Assembly (NCBI RefSeq): GCF_032118995.1
Contig: NC_092666.1
Span: forward strand, 9,746,501-9,810,500
Source: Asterias amurensis
Taxonomy: Eukaryota > Echinodermata > Asteroidea > Forcipulatida > Asteriidae
Direction: 5' to 3'
DNA: 64,000 bases
Numbering within the stretch: position 1 is the stretch's first letter; every line of letters starts with the position of its first letter. The position numbers and the translations under genes are program-made. Of the stretch, positions 56,801-64,000 are shown one piece after another. Below the pieces are notes generated by a model that was not told the DNA's origin, made no database searches, and worked only from the letters and a program-made list of their open reading frames with translations.

Positions 56801-59800
56801 TATATTAACAAATCTTGTTATCATTGTAAACAAATCTTGTTTACATTGTAAACAAATCTTTATCGTTTTTGCAGGACCTCCCTCGTCCATTGCAGCCTCA
56901 ATTTATCTTGAATGTTGAGGTCGATGAACTGTTCATAAACGCTGGTCTACAGGACAGAGTTATACAGGTATTTGGTTATGTTAAAGGCACTGGACACGTT
57001 TGGTAATTACTCAAAATATATATTATAGCATATAAACTTACTTGGTAATAAGCAATGGATGTGGGAAACGATTTCCTCTGAAGTAACAAAGTTTTTGAGA
57101 AAGAGGTAATTTCTCACTCAAATATTTGAATCTAAGAAGAAAACAAAAGTAGTTATACTGAATAAAGTGACTTAGTTTCCTTTTCTAAATTTCTGTTTCA
57201 GGTTTATGAAGGTCTTGTTTTCATGAATTTCTCCGAGGCAATTATGGGGTCAAAAGGTCATGGCGATTATCAAAGAATAGATTTTGATTTAGTTCCACCC
57301 CTTTGGCTTGCGTACATCCGTAACCCTAGCGACTCGGGAAAGATCCACAGCAACATCAGACAACGATTTGACAGCGGTAAGTGTTGTCATCATCTTTATG
57401 TTTAAGTTTTTCAACCTTAGTTTTTATTGGTGGGCGATCTTGAGGGGGGAGTGGGGGAGGGGGGAGGGGGGTCTCAAAAATGCATCCAGGGTTCACTTTT
57501 ACACTGGACCAGAAGCACGAGGCCAGTAGTTTTAGTGTCAGGCTAGACTTGACTCAAGTCGCAATCATTGTTTGGGTTGTTTCATAGTAAATTGGCATGA
57601 TATGCTTAAAGACCTCTCACACGAGGATGGGACTTGAATCAAGTCTAGTGTCTGGCCTGCATAAACTCAGAGTGGACAAGTCATGCAGACTTGATTTTGT
57701 TTTTACAGTTGAGCAGGGGCTGTTGGTGAGTTGGCCGCGCTGTGGGCGGATGGAAAACGAGAAAGGTCTTGCACCAAGACTACCCAAATTTGAGCCCTGC
57801 ATACAAATCTTGACTCTTTTTTTATTGTAAATGGCAGGTGATGCTGAAGTAGTTGCTGGAATGCAGAAGTTTGCTGAGCTTACCGATCAAGCGAGGTCAG
57901 TATTTGAAAACTTGTCTATAGTAACAAACAGTTTTAGAGTGTTCCTTTAAAATTTTAAAGTGTTCCTTTAAAATGTTAAAACATACTCCTCGATTTGTTG
58001 TGCTTTTGGTTATTGTCAAAGACCATTATCCTCACTTGGTGTATCCCAGCTAAGACATAACAAACCTGTACAAATTTTGGCTCCATTGGTCATCATCGAA
58101 GTTGCAAGAAAATAAACACCCTGTGTTGCATAGAATTGTGTATTTCAGATGCCTGAGAAAGGCTTCATGCCTAAACCTTTTCTTAAAAAAATACCTAATT
58201 CTCTTAAAGGCAGTGGACACTATTGGTAATTACTCAAAATAATTATTATCATAAAACCTTTCTTGATTACAAGTAATGGGGAAAGGTTGGTAGTATAAAA
58301 CATTGTGAGAAACAGCTCCCTCTGAAGTGACGTAGTTTTCGAGAAAGGAGTAATTTTCCACGAATTTGATTTCGAGATCTCAGATTTAGAATGTGAGGTC
58401 TCGAAATCAAGCATCTGAAAGCACACAACTTCGTGTGACCATGGTGCGACAAGGGTGTTTTTTTCTTTCATAAATATCTCGCAACTTTGACAACCGATTG
58501 AGCTCAAATTTTCACAGGTTTGTTATATTATGCATATGTTGAGATACACCAACTGTGAAGACTAGTCTTTGACAATTACCAATAGTGTCCAGTGTCTTTA
58601 AAATTCATACATTACTTGAAAGGGTGTTGTTTTAACAGTGTTTTATCAACTGCTCTCGAGTGCTCTTTACCAAATAACTTTTTATGTTCATTACTCTTTG
58701 GAGTGATTACCAATGATTATTCCCTCCTGACGATGACTAGAGCAAGCTAGTCAAAACATTGAGACCAACCCAAGAACTGACTCCGCGGTAGTACAGTTAA
58801 TTACGATCTAAGCTTGGGCGATATCACGATATTATCGAATATCGCGATATTAATTTGGAAACGATTTCGATATCGGATGGATTTGGTTTTAATCGAAATA
58901 TCGATAATCGCGATAATCGCGATATATCGCAATATCGATTAAATATCGCGATGTATTTCCTAGCTGAGACATCTTGCACCCCATAGGTTTGGAGTCAAAC
59001 CAGAAGAATAGGTCTTTAGAACACCTCTCTTATGCTATGACTGTCTCTTCTACAACTTGGAGTTTGAAGACTGATGATGTCAAATTTCATTAATCGCGAT
59101 TATATCGAATATCGCCATATATTGTCGCCGATATATCGTGAATAAAATAAATCGATATCGCCCAAGCTTATTACGATCCTATAAGCTAAAGTAGTAGTCC
59201 AGTCTATTTCTATACCATCCGCCCAGGTAATAGTTAATTAGCAGGACAGTTCTTTTCAGAACTGAGAAGTCTCCCGAACACCCAAACAATCTACTCCGTG
59301 GTAGTAGAATTAAGCAAGACAGTTTCTCAAAGAACAAACTCTACCTGGCAAGTACACACATGGTATTACCGCAAACCAAATATATATTTTTACCTCACCA
59401 TGCAATGCCTCAAATCCTAGATTATTCCCTCCCTATAAAGTATCAAATTTTGTATTTTTCGCAGAGAGGCTTTGGAGGGACATGACATCCCGAGACTTTG
59501 TGACCTCATGAATTCGAACTTTGACCTGAGGCGACGTCTTTACGGAGACAAAGTTCTTGGAGATGAGAATCTCCAGATGATAGAGCTGGCTCGAAAGGTG
59601 ACTAAAGCCTGGTTCATACTTCCTGCGAATGCGAATGCAAAAACGAGTTTCGACGGCACATGGCAGCACAACTGCTCAACTGTTGCGAATTTGTGACATC
59701 AACATTCAAATCGCATTCGCATTTGCCGGAAGTATGAACCAGGCTTAAGATAAACCAAGGAGGGAGGCCGGGTCGGGGCAATGAGGGGGTGTTCCCCAGT

Positions 59801-61194
59801 TTTGGTGGGGGTTTGTGGGGGGGGGGGGGAGGTTGCAATTTACGAGTGATATAGAGCTAGCTAGAAGGGTGACTGTTAGAGACACAGTGAGAGATCAGAA
59901 GAGAGGTCGGGGTGCTGGGGACCATGAGAGAAATTTGTTGGAGGAACACTGGTAGAATTAACAGGGGGTGGTGGGTTGACACAGACAGGGGCTTCCAATT
60001 TTGGGAACTCATGATTTGTAGGTTTACCATAATATTGCCATTATGCAACAAGGGGATGACAGAGTAGAAAACAGAGACATGTTTTCCACTTCAAAATACT
60101 AGAAATTAAAAGTTTATCATCCATTTTTATGATTGATATATTTTTTTAATTTTGATTTGTAGTTCGGTTCGTCAGCAAAGTTTTCAGGAAGTGGTGGAGC
60201 TGTTATAGGCATTTGCCCCGATCCTGCAAAACTGGTAAGTAAAGTAAAGTGATGAAGAAGCACTGTATAAATTGATAGAAGGGAAAAATTTCTGCGTTAT
60301 GAAAGTACCTCTCACTGTCCTCACATATATTTGAGCACCGTTTTTTTGTTCTGACTAATTAAGTCTGATTTCTGATTGTTTTGGCTTTGTCAAATTGTGA
60401 TTAAATAGCCTGAAACGTCTATTAACCTAGCACTGTACGAACAAGTTGGTTAGCACTTGATGTGGGATGGAATGGAGGCACGTGAATAGTGGCACATGAT
60501 GTGCCTTTTTATCAGAATGTGTGGGTTCGAATCCCCAGCTGTGACACTGTGTCCTTGAGCAAGACACTTAACCATTGCTTCCTCCTTTGGATGGGACGTA
60601 AAGCCTATAGTTCCATGTGTTGTGTAACGCATGTAAAAGAACCCAGTGCACTTATCGAAAAGAGAAGGGGTTCGCCCTGGTTTTCCTGACTGTGGCTACT
60701 GTATGTGCCGAGCACCTTGTAAACCCTTATAAATAGTTGGGTCTCAGAATTCATCACTGCAATAACCAATCTTTCTGAAAGTTTGTATAATACTCAGCGC
60801 CTTGAGTACCTTGTTTGGTAGATACGTGCGCTATATAAGACTTCAATATTATTATTATTATTATTATTATTATATTTAATTGAACCTTTTGTACCCCCAC
60901 CACTTACTAAATGTACTACTCATAAACGAGGAACATTGAGTCTGAAGCAACTTTAGTATTCAGTATTTAAAAAAAGTATTTTTTACAATCTTAACAACCA
61001 TCGTTATTTCTTTTCTTTTTCAGCCTCTCTTAAAAGCTGCATTCCAAGAAGAAGGCTTTGTCTTTTGTGAAATCATCCCGAGGCAAACGATGCCTGATTG
61101 TTTGTCTCGAGGTTCCAGCACCGATGAAGAGATCTCGTCGGCAGATCAGGATGATGAGACGAATGATCACAGAAACAATGAGAGTACTTCATAA
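44895..61194 (+). CDS. gkup: Fused nucleotidyltransferase-glucuronokinase (gkup type)
   Basis: Nineteen coding exons: 44895-44951, 45899-46005, 46420-46464, 47672-47758, 49184-49250, 50269-50340, 50795-50883, 51226-51382, 52716-52888, 53538-53643, 53980-54128, 55633-55693, 56469-56543, 56875-56967, 57202-57376, 57838-57895, 59465-59597, 60163-60234, 61024-61194. They sum to 1947 nt: 648 residues plus TAA, all in phase. Residues 1-284 form a nucleotidyltransferase-like domain (LVAGHG at 6-11, GVPKSLLPG at 31-39, VAGD at 122-125, EKP at 181-183). Residues 285-592 form a GHMP kinase like plant glucuronokinase: GLMGNPSDGFHGKT from 287, the ATP loop GLAGSSAIVT at 391-400, and GSSAKFSGSGGAVIG at 570-584. 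The tail is acidic. Expected role: ATP-dependent phosphorylation of glucuronate at C1, then UDP-glucuronate formation; the second step is inferred from the fusion. No targeting signal is seen. The zebrafish name gkup is from memory. Confidence 0.93.
45159..45461 (-). mobile_element. TTAA MITE, family C, in gkup intron 1
   Basis: TTAA AGCCATACACTTTCGG left (with an internal loss after it), GTGTCCAATGGCT TTAA right. Confidence 0.75.
46024..46102. repeat. Small palindrome, GGTTCGTTC family
   Basis: TAATGAAGTTCGTTCTGCTG left and GGAACGAAACCTCATAGTTC right. Related to the hairpins at 14777-14817 and 30730-30785. Confidence 0.55.
46510..46698. mobile_element. Family J MITE, copy 2
   Basis: AGATCGATCCAGTAGGCTCC left, GGAGCTTAGTGGATCGGTCT right. 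Inverted relative to 26857-27040. In gkup intron 3. Confidence 0.75.
46780..46890 (-). mobile_element. Family H fragment
   Basis: ACTTGCCAGGTAGAGTTTGT and GGAAACTTCTCATAG match the right part of 25062-25345. Confidence 0.55.
46964..47294. repeat. Inverted repeat with three GAAACGTC hairpin units
   Basis: Arms GGTAACACCATGTAATGACT and its inverse. GATCAGAGCATACTGATCGA-type hairpins followed by AACGTC occur once inverted and twice direct, each next to CTCCAGAAG. Confidence 0.7.
47340..47625 (+). mobile_element. tRNA-derived SINE
   Basis: TGTGATCCCTGGCTAAACGG, then GGGCTAGATAACTCAGTTGG (A box) and GGTCACTTGTTCAAGTCC (B box), then TTGTTCTTTGTTCAACCC. Same family as 56140-56400. Confidence 0.65.
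47820..48250 (+). repeat. 45-bp direct repeats flanking a family B MITE
   Basis: ATTCTGGTGGTGAAGCCACA...AAAAGTGCACTTAA occurs at 47824-47867 and again at 48207-48248, on the two sides of the MITE. Confidence 0.9.
47864..48203 (-). mobile_element. TTAA MITE, family B, in gkup intron 4
   Basis: TTAA AGGGAAGGTACACGTTTGG left, CCAAACGTGTACAGTGCCT TTAA right. Confidence 0.85.
48207..48440 (+). repeat. Dispersed repeat family O
   Basis: GGAGAGAAGACAAGGAAGG, TCCAGGGAAAACCCACGCAG, TTAGAGGTGGAAGGCAAGG; related to 40440-40800, 51950-52150 and 53220-53345. Confidence 0.5.
48485..48876. mobile_element. TTAA MITE, family D palindrome
   Basis: TTAA AGGAACACGTTGCCTTGG left, CCAAGGCAACGTGTTCCT TTAA right. 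In gkup intron 4. Confidence 0.85.
48930..49085 (+). repeat. Dispersed repeat, second copy of 12205-12437
   Basis: GACAGTTGATTTGGGTCC, AAGTGTAGTCCTCAATTTG, GTGATCTCTCTCTC. Confidence 0.55.
49316..49677. mobile_element. TTAA MITE, family P palindrome
   Basis: TTAA AGGATTTGGGTACC left, ACATAGACCCT TTAA right. AACAATGTCATGAAAA and inverse TTTTCATGACATTGTT near the centre. Confidence 0.75.
49843..50238 (-). mobile_element. TTAA MITE, family A/B intermediate
   Basis: TTAA AGGAAATGGACACTATTG left, ACCGAAGGTAAC...CCTTCCCT TTAA right. A partial copy lies just before it (49790-49840). Confidence 0.7.
50930..51152 (+). mobile_element. TTAA MITE, family D, right arm only
   Basis: GAGTCAAAATTTTGACTCC centre, then the right arm to CCAAGGCAACGTGTTCC. 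Confidence 0.7.
51475..51834 (+). mobile_element. TTAA MITE, family A, in gkup intron 8
   Basis: TTAA AGGCTATTGGTAATTGTC left, CCAATAGTGTCCACTGCCT TTAA right. Confidence 0.8.
51930..52180 (+). repeat. Dispersed repeat family O
   Basis: GGAGGAAAACCAATATGGG, GGAAAACCCAATCCACATGC, CTAATTCAAACCGGGG. Confidence 0.45.
52251..52619. mobile_element. TTAA MITE, family D palindrome
   Basis: TTAA AGGAGCACATTGCCTTGG left, CCAAGGCAAGGTGTTCCT TTAA right. In gkup intron 8, ~100 bp before exon 9. Confidence 0.8.
53040..53350. repeat. Family O-type pieces in gkup intron 9
   Basis: GTCAGGCAGTGACTGAAATC and GGCCTAGAGGCAGAAGGCGA resemble the end of family O. Confidence 0.4.
53878..53946 (+). repeat. (GATT)n microsatellite
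   Basis: Interrupted GATT repeat, about 35 bp upstream of the gkup exon 11 acceptor. Confidence 0.85.
54184..54557 (+). mobile_element. TTAA MITE, family C (full length)
   Basis: TTAA AGCCATTATACACTTTCGG left, CCGAAAGGGTCCAATGGCT TTAA right. A family A fragment (54558-54665) follows directly, sharing the TTAA. Confidence 0.8.
54690..55125 (-). mobile_element. Two SINE copies in tandem
   Basis: TTCATTTACGTGCACAA and AGTGCCACGACCGGGACTC both occur twice, about 230 bp apart; the minus strand carries a B-box-like GAGTCCCGGTCGTGGCAC. In gkup intron 11. Confidence 0.6.
55297..55467. mobile_element. Palindromic repeat, GTCGATTTCACAAA family, copy 2
   Basis: GGTCGATTTCACAAAGAGTT left, TTTTGTGAAATCGACGGC right; GAGTTAGGACGAGTAACTTG inside. 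Confidence 0.7.
56140..56400 (-). mobile_element. tRNA-derived SINE
   Basis: Minus strand: GTGTGATCCCTGGCTACAC, AAAGGGCTAGATTCAGTTG (A box), GGTCGATGGTTCAAATCTC (B box), GTTTGTCTTTGTTCAATC. In gkup intron 12. Confidence 0.65.
56981..57135 (-). mobile_element. TTAA MITE, family B, left part
   Basis: TTAA AGGCACTGGACACGTTTGG to GAGGTAATTTCTCACTCAAA. Confidence 0.65.
57538..57660. repeat. Small inverted repeat
   Basis: CAGGCTAGACTTGACTCAAG left and CTTGAATCAAGTCTAGTGTC, then TGGCCTG, right. In gkup intron 15. Confidence 0.5.
58000..58200 (+). mobile_element. TTAA MITE fragment, family B-like
   Basis: GGTTATTGTCAAAGACCATT, CACTTGGTGTATCCCAGC, AAACCTGTACAAATTTTGGC. Confidence 0.5.
58204..58601 (-). 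mobile_element. TTAA MITE, family A (full length)
   Basis: TTAA AGGCAGTGGACACTATTGG left, CCAATAGTGTCCAGTGTCT TTAA right. Confidence 0.85.
58721..59390 (+). mobile_element. Family H repeat, split by a hAT-like element
   Basis: CTGACGATGACTAGAGCAAG, then TCCGCGGTAGTACAGTTAA, (insert), GATCCTATAAGCTAAAGTAG, ACTGAGAAGTCTCCCGAAC and CTCTACCTGGCAAGTACAC. Opposite strand to 25062-25345. Confidence 0.65.
58809..59170. mobile_element. hAT-like palindromic MITE, copy 1
   Basis: TAAGCTTGGGCGATATC left, exact inverse right, flanked by perfect 8-bp duplications TTACGATC (58801-58808 and 59171-59178). The empty site is seen at 25240-25260, inverted. Confidence 0.9.
59606..59745. mobile_element. PIF/Harbinger-like MITE beside the exon 17 donor
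   Basis: AGCCTGGTTCATACTTCCTG left, CGGAAGTATGAACCAGGCT right, flanked by TAA on both sides (the 3-bp target typical of PIF/Harbinger). Begins 9 bp after gkup exon 17. Confidence 0.7.
60435..60875 (+). mobile_element. tRNA-derived SINE with (ATT)n tail
   Basis: GTGGGTTCGAATCCCC (B box), CCTTGAGCAAGACACTTAAC, GGATGGGACGTAAAGCC, GCGCTATATAAGAC then ATTATTATT (60850-60873). In gkup intron 18. The best preserved SINE in the window. Confidence 0.75.
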
Positions 61195-61227
61195 CATCAT
61201 GCTCATGCTCTGGAACTCCAAGTTTGA

Positions 61228-61475
61228 TTAAAGACACTGGACACCTTTGGTATTTTTGTCAAAGACCAGTCTTCTCACTTGACTTGTTGTATCCCAACAC
61301 ATACACAAGATGTCAAGCCTGTGAAAATTTGAACTCAATTGGTCGTTGAAGCTGCGAGATAGTAATGGAAGAAAAAACACTCTTGTCACATGAAGTTGTG
61401 TGCCTTCTCAGATGCTTGATTTCGGGACCTCAAAATCTAATTCTGAGGTCTCGAAATCAAATTTAAGTATTTTTC
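61228..61475 (+). mobile_element. TTAA MITE, family A, left part
   Basis: TTAA AGACACTGGACACCTTTGG to GAGGTCTCGAAATCAAATTT, 34 bp after the gkup stop, so probably in its 3' UTR. Confidence 0.7.
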
Positions 61476-61624
61476 TCTTTTAGAAGAGTCTGGGACAGAG
61501 TCATTACATCTTCAAAACCCTGCCCTTTTAAAGGGAGAGATAAACCATATGCCATGGTCCTACTTGAGTGTTACACAATACTGAACTTCTCCATTGCGCA
61601 TTTACGCCCATCCACAACAACCTC

Positions 61625-61950
61625 CTATTCCGACGATGACGATTGACTAGAGCAAGCTAGTCAAAATGTTGAAACCAATCAAGAACTCACTCCGCGGTAA
61701 TGAAGTTAGTAACAAGTAGTCCCCTTGACCCACTTAGCAAAAGTAAGTAGTCTCGGCTGAGTTCCTACATTCCGTCTAGGTAGTAGTTATATGAGCAGGA
61801 CAGTTCTTATAAGAACTGAGAAGTTTCGAATTCCGAAAATCTACCACGCGCTAATAGAGAAGTCACCTGAATTCAGAAAAATCTACTCTGCTGTAGTAGA
61901 AGACAAATTCTCAAAAGAAAATATTCTATAGAAACACATGGTGTTACTGC
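61625..61950 (+). mobile_element. Family H repeat, diverged
   Basis: GACTAGAGCAAGCTAGTCAA, ACTCCGCGGTAATGAAG, GAGCAGGACAGTTCTTATAA. Confidence 0.6.
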
Positions 61951-61956
61951 AAACCA

Positions 61957-61962
61957 ATAAAA
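61957..61962 (+). terminator. Possible poly(A) signal of gkup
   Basis: AATAAA, 763 bp past the stop and inside repeat-derived sequence. Weak call; other AATAAA motifs lie further on. Confidence 0.2.
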
Positions 61963-62083
61963 CACCAACTTCATCATAAAAACAGCTCTGTCAAATTAAG
62001 ACATAGTAGAATTTAGTGTTTTTGTATTTTTGTACCATAATGGCATTTTACAGTACAGTGTGAATTATGCTTAGTGAAAATAA

Positions 62084-62473
62084 TTAAAGGAACACGTTGC
62101 CTTGGATCGGTCGAGTTGGTCTTTGAAAAGCGTTTGTAACCGTTTTTTATAAAATGCATATGGGTAGAAAGATGTTGTAAAAGTAGAATACAATGATCCA
62201 CACAAACATGCCTCGAAATTGCGTGGTTTTCCTTTTACCTCGTCGACTAACACGTCGGCCATTTATGGGGGTCAAAATTTTGACTCCCATAAATGGCCGA
62301 CCATGTTAGTTCGCACAGTAGAAGGAAAACCACGCAATTTCGAGGCAAACTTGTGTGGATCATTGTATTCTACTTTTATAACATCTTTCCAACCATATGC
62401 ATTTTATAAAAAACGGTTACAAACGCTTTTGTTTTGACCAACTCGTCCGATCCAAGGCAACGTGTTCCTTTAA
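62084..62473. mobile_element. TTAA MITE, family D palindrome (full length)
   Basis: TTAA AGGAACACGTTGCCTTGG left, CCAAGGCAACGTGTTCCT TTAA right, 390 bp; a good representative of family D. Centre TCAAAATTTTGACTCCCATA. Confidence 0.85.
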
Positions 62474-62659
62474 GGCTGACCACCGAGACCAGATTGTAAA
62501 TTGTATCTGACCAACTCTGTCATTCTTTTCCAGTTGCTGCATTTTTTATATCTATAACTTAATATATTTGATATGTAATAGTCATTATGTGGAAATGCAT
62601 TTTTTTTATACGTCTCTGTATTCAGGGGAAATGATATTCATTTGTTAAGAGTAATCATG

Positions 62660-63650
62660 GTTCAAATTAATAATTTAATTGCCAATTTAGTTTTGCTCAG
62701 CCACAATGAAGGATTCCAAACTTCACTGTCTAGCCAGCTACCTGCAGCTCTTCAAAATTGGATTTGGTGTCAATATTAAAGCCATTGGACACTCTTGATA
62801 AACAGTATTATCCACGGCCCACACTTCGTGTATCACAACTTATATATCAAATAACAAACCTGTGAAAATTTAGGCTCAATCGGTCATCGCAGTCGGGAGG
62901 AAATAACGGGAAAACCCACCCATGTGTCCGCAAGTTTGTTGTGTCATGACATGTGTTTAAAATACATCTGTAATTCTCGATATCAAGAGTTTATAATGTT
63001 TTCTCAAAAAGTAAAGCGTTGCATGGAATAATATTTCAAGAGAAGTCTTTCACCATTACCTTCTGTAAACCCTGTAAGTTGTTTGTAAATCTGTGAACTT
63101 TTCATTTTTTGTCTGTTCCGAAAGTGTCCAATGGCTTTAATGGCAGGGGGATCATTTTCTCAATGACTTTATTGCCATATGGATTTGACATCAACGGGAA
63201 TGGTATTCATATTCACGAAAACGTGGAAAATATAAATTCAAACTATTAAATAAATTGCCAATTTAGTTCAGCTCTTCACCCACAATGAATGATTCCCGAA
63301 CTTGCAACTGCCTAGCTACCTGTATCTTTCAGAATGGATTTAGTGTCATACTACAATTATAATCATATTCAAGCAACTTTGACAATATGTCAGACTATAA
63401 ATTTAATTGCCAATTTAGTTTTGCTCTGCATTCACATTGAAGGTTTCCATCAAACTCACTGTCTAGCTACCTGTATCTCTTCAAAATTGGATCTGGTGTC
63501 GTTATACGGGCAATAATAGTATATTCAAAAAACTTTGAAAACTAACTAGGTAAATAATTCAATTGCCAATTCAGTTTTGCTCTATCTGCATTCACATGGG
63601 ATTCCAAAATATGGAGTGGTGTCAATTCATGCCCAACTCACACTTGCAAG
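62660..63650 (+). repeat. Four diverged tandem copies split by a MITE
   Basis: Units of 110-160 bp with TTGCCAATTTAGTTTTGCTC, CACAATGAAGG, CTAGCTACCTGTATCTCTTC and GGATTTGGTGTCA. Starts near 62680, 63255, 63402 and 63562. Confidence 0.75.
62776..63140 (+). mobile_element. TTAA MITE, family C (full length)
   Basis: TTAA AGCCATTGGACACTCTTG left, CCGAAAGTGTCCAATGGCT TTAA right. Inserted between units of the tandem repeat. Confidence 0.85.
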
Positions 63651-64000
63651 CAATATTATTACAACCCTTTTTTCGCATATACCTCAGAAATTTCTACAGT
63701 AGGTTTTTAAAAGTTCAAAACACAGAAATTGAATTTTGGCGAAGAGTAGGGTTTCATTGAACAATTTATTTCGGATGTCAAAATAACATTTTACACAAGA
63801 AGATATGAATTGCCTTTTGCTTTTGTTTTTGTTTTGTGTTCCTCATCTGTGCAGCCAAAGTTGCAACTAGTCTGTGTCACATGCAAACTTTAAGACAAAT
63901 GTATTGCAACTTCTCTTTAAATTATGCAAGGTGGTTATTTCATATGATTTATATTTGTGACCTGTGCCACAGATGATAGGGAAAGGATACTTTGCAAGCA
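63650..64000. other. Unassigned
   Basis: No gene or repeat recognised at the window's right edge. Confidence 0.4.

Noticed and set aside
62071-62437. Similar peptides on both strands (FDSHKWPTxLV type)
   Set aside because: Produced by the family D palindrome, also at 48485-48876 and 52251-52619.

Overview
The window is a stretch of animal nuclear DNA, AT-rich and intron-rich, with four protein-coding genes I can follow exon by exon and a very dense load of small non-autonomous DNA transposons (MITEs), tRNA-derived SINE pieces and tandem repeats. Gene content (a fused nucleotidyltransferase-glucuronokinase of the kind kept in invertebrate deuterostomes and fish) and the style of the repeats suggest an echinoderm, most likely a sea star; that assignment is inference from memory of such genomes, not a database match.

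Layout. 1-12.6 kb holds no gene I recognise: an old ~2 kb tandem duplication, a mariner-type MITE, many TTAA-flanked MITEs, and a terminal-inverted-repeat element whose core is a 121-bp satellite. 12.7-17.0 kb (minus) is CFAP141, a small cilium microtubule inner protein, with an RFX X-box-like site upstream. 21.7-30.3 kb (minus) is PTPMT1, the mitochondrial phosphatidylglycerophosphate phosphatase of cardiolipin synthesis; the 5' edge of its exon 3, with splice acceptor, has been tandemly triplicated. 30.3-37.6 kb is intergenic repeats. 37.7-44.6 kb (minus) is SDHD, the small membrane anchor of respiratory complex II. 44.9-61.2 kb (plus, 19 coding exons, 648 codons) is the fused glucuronokinase gene (gkup type). 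SDHD and gkup start head to head 313 bp apart; that interval carries a perfect DR1 nuclear-receptor half-site pair, and the SDHD start codon sits in a TISU/YY1-like context. 61.2-64 kb is downstream repeats.

All coding exons join in phase with GT/AG junctions and give uninterrupted proteins of 122, 200, 152 and 648 residues. PTPMT1 and SDHD both act at the mitochondrial inner membrane; gkup belongs to cytosolic glucuronate/UDP-sugar metabolism; CFAP141 is axonemal. I see no operon-like logic beyond the shared SDHD/gkup promoter.

The most distinctive structure is in the repeats. Several families with different interiors (called A, B, C, D, P and Q here) all sit between TTAA tetranucleotides with ends beginning AGG or AGC, and nested copies leave plausible TTAA empty sites. 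There are also palindromic hAT-like elements with 8-bp target duplications, two unrelated foldback elements whose arms are built of short subrepeats, and repeats carrying a hammerhead-ribozyme-like core. No CRISPR array, rRNA or functional tRNA gene was seen.
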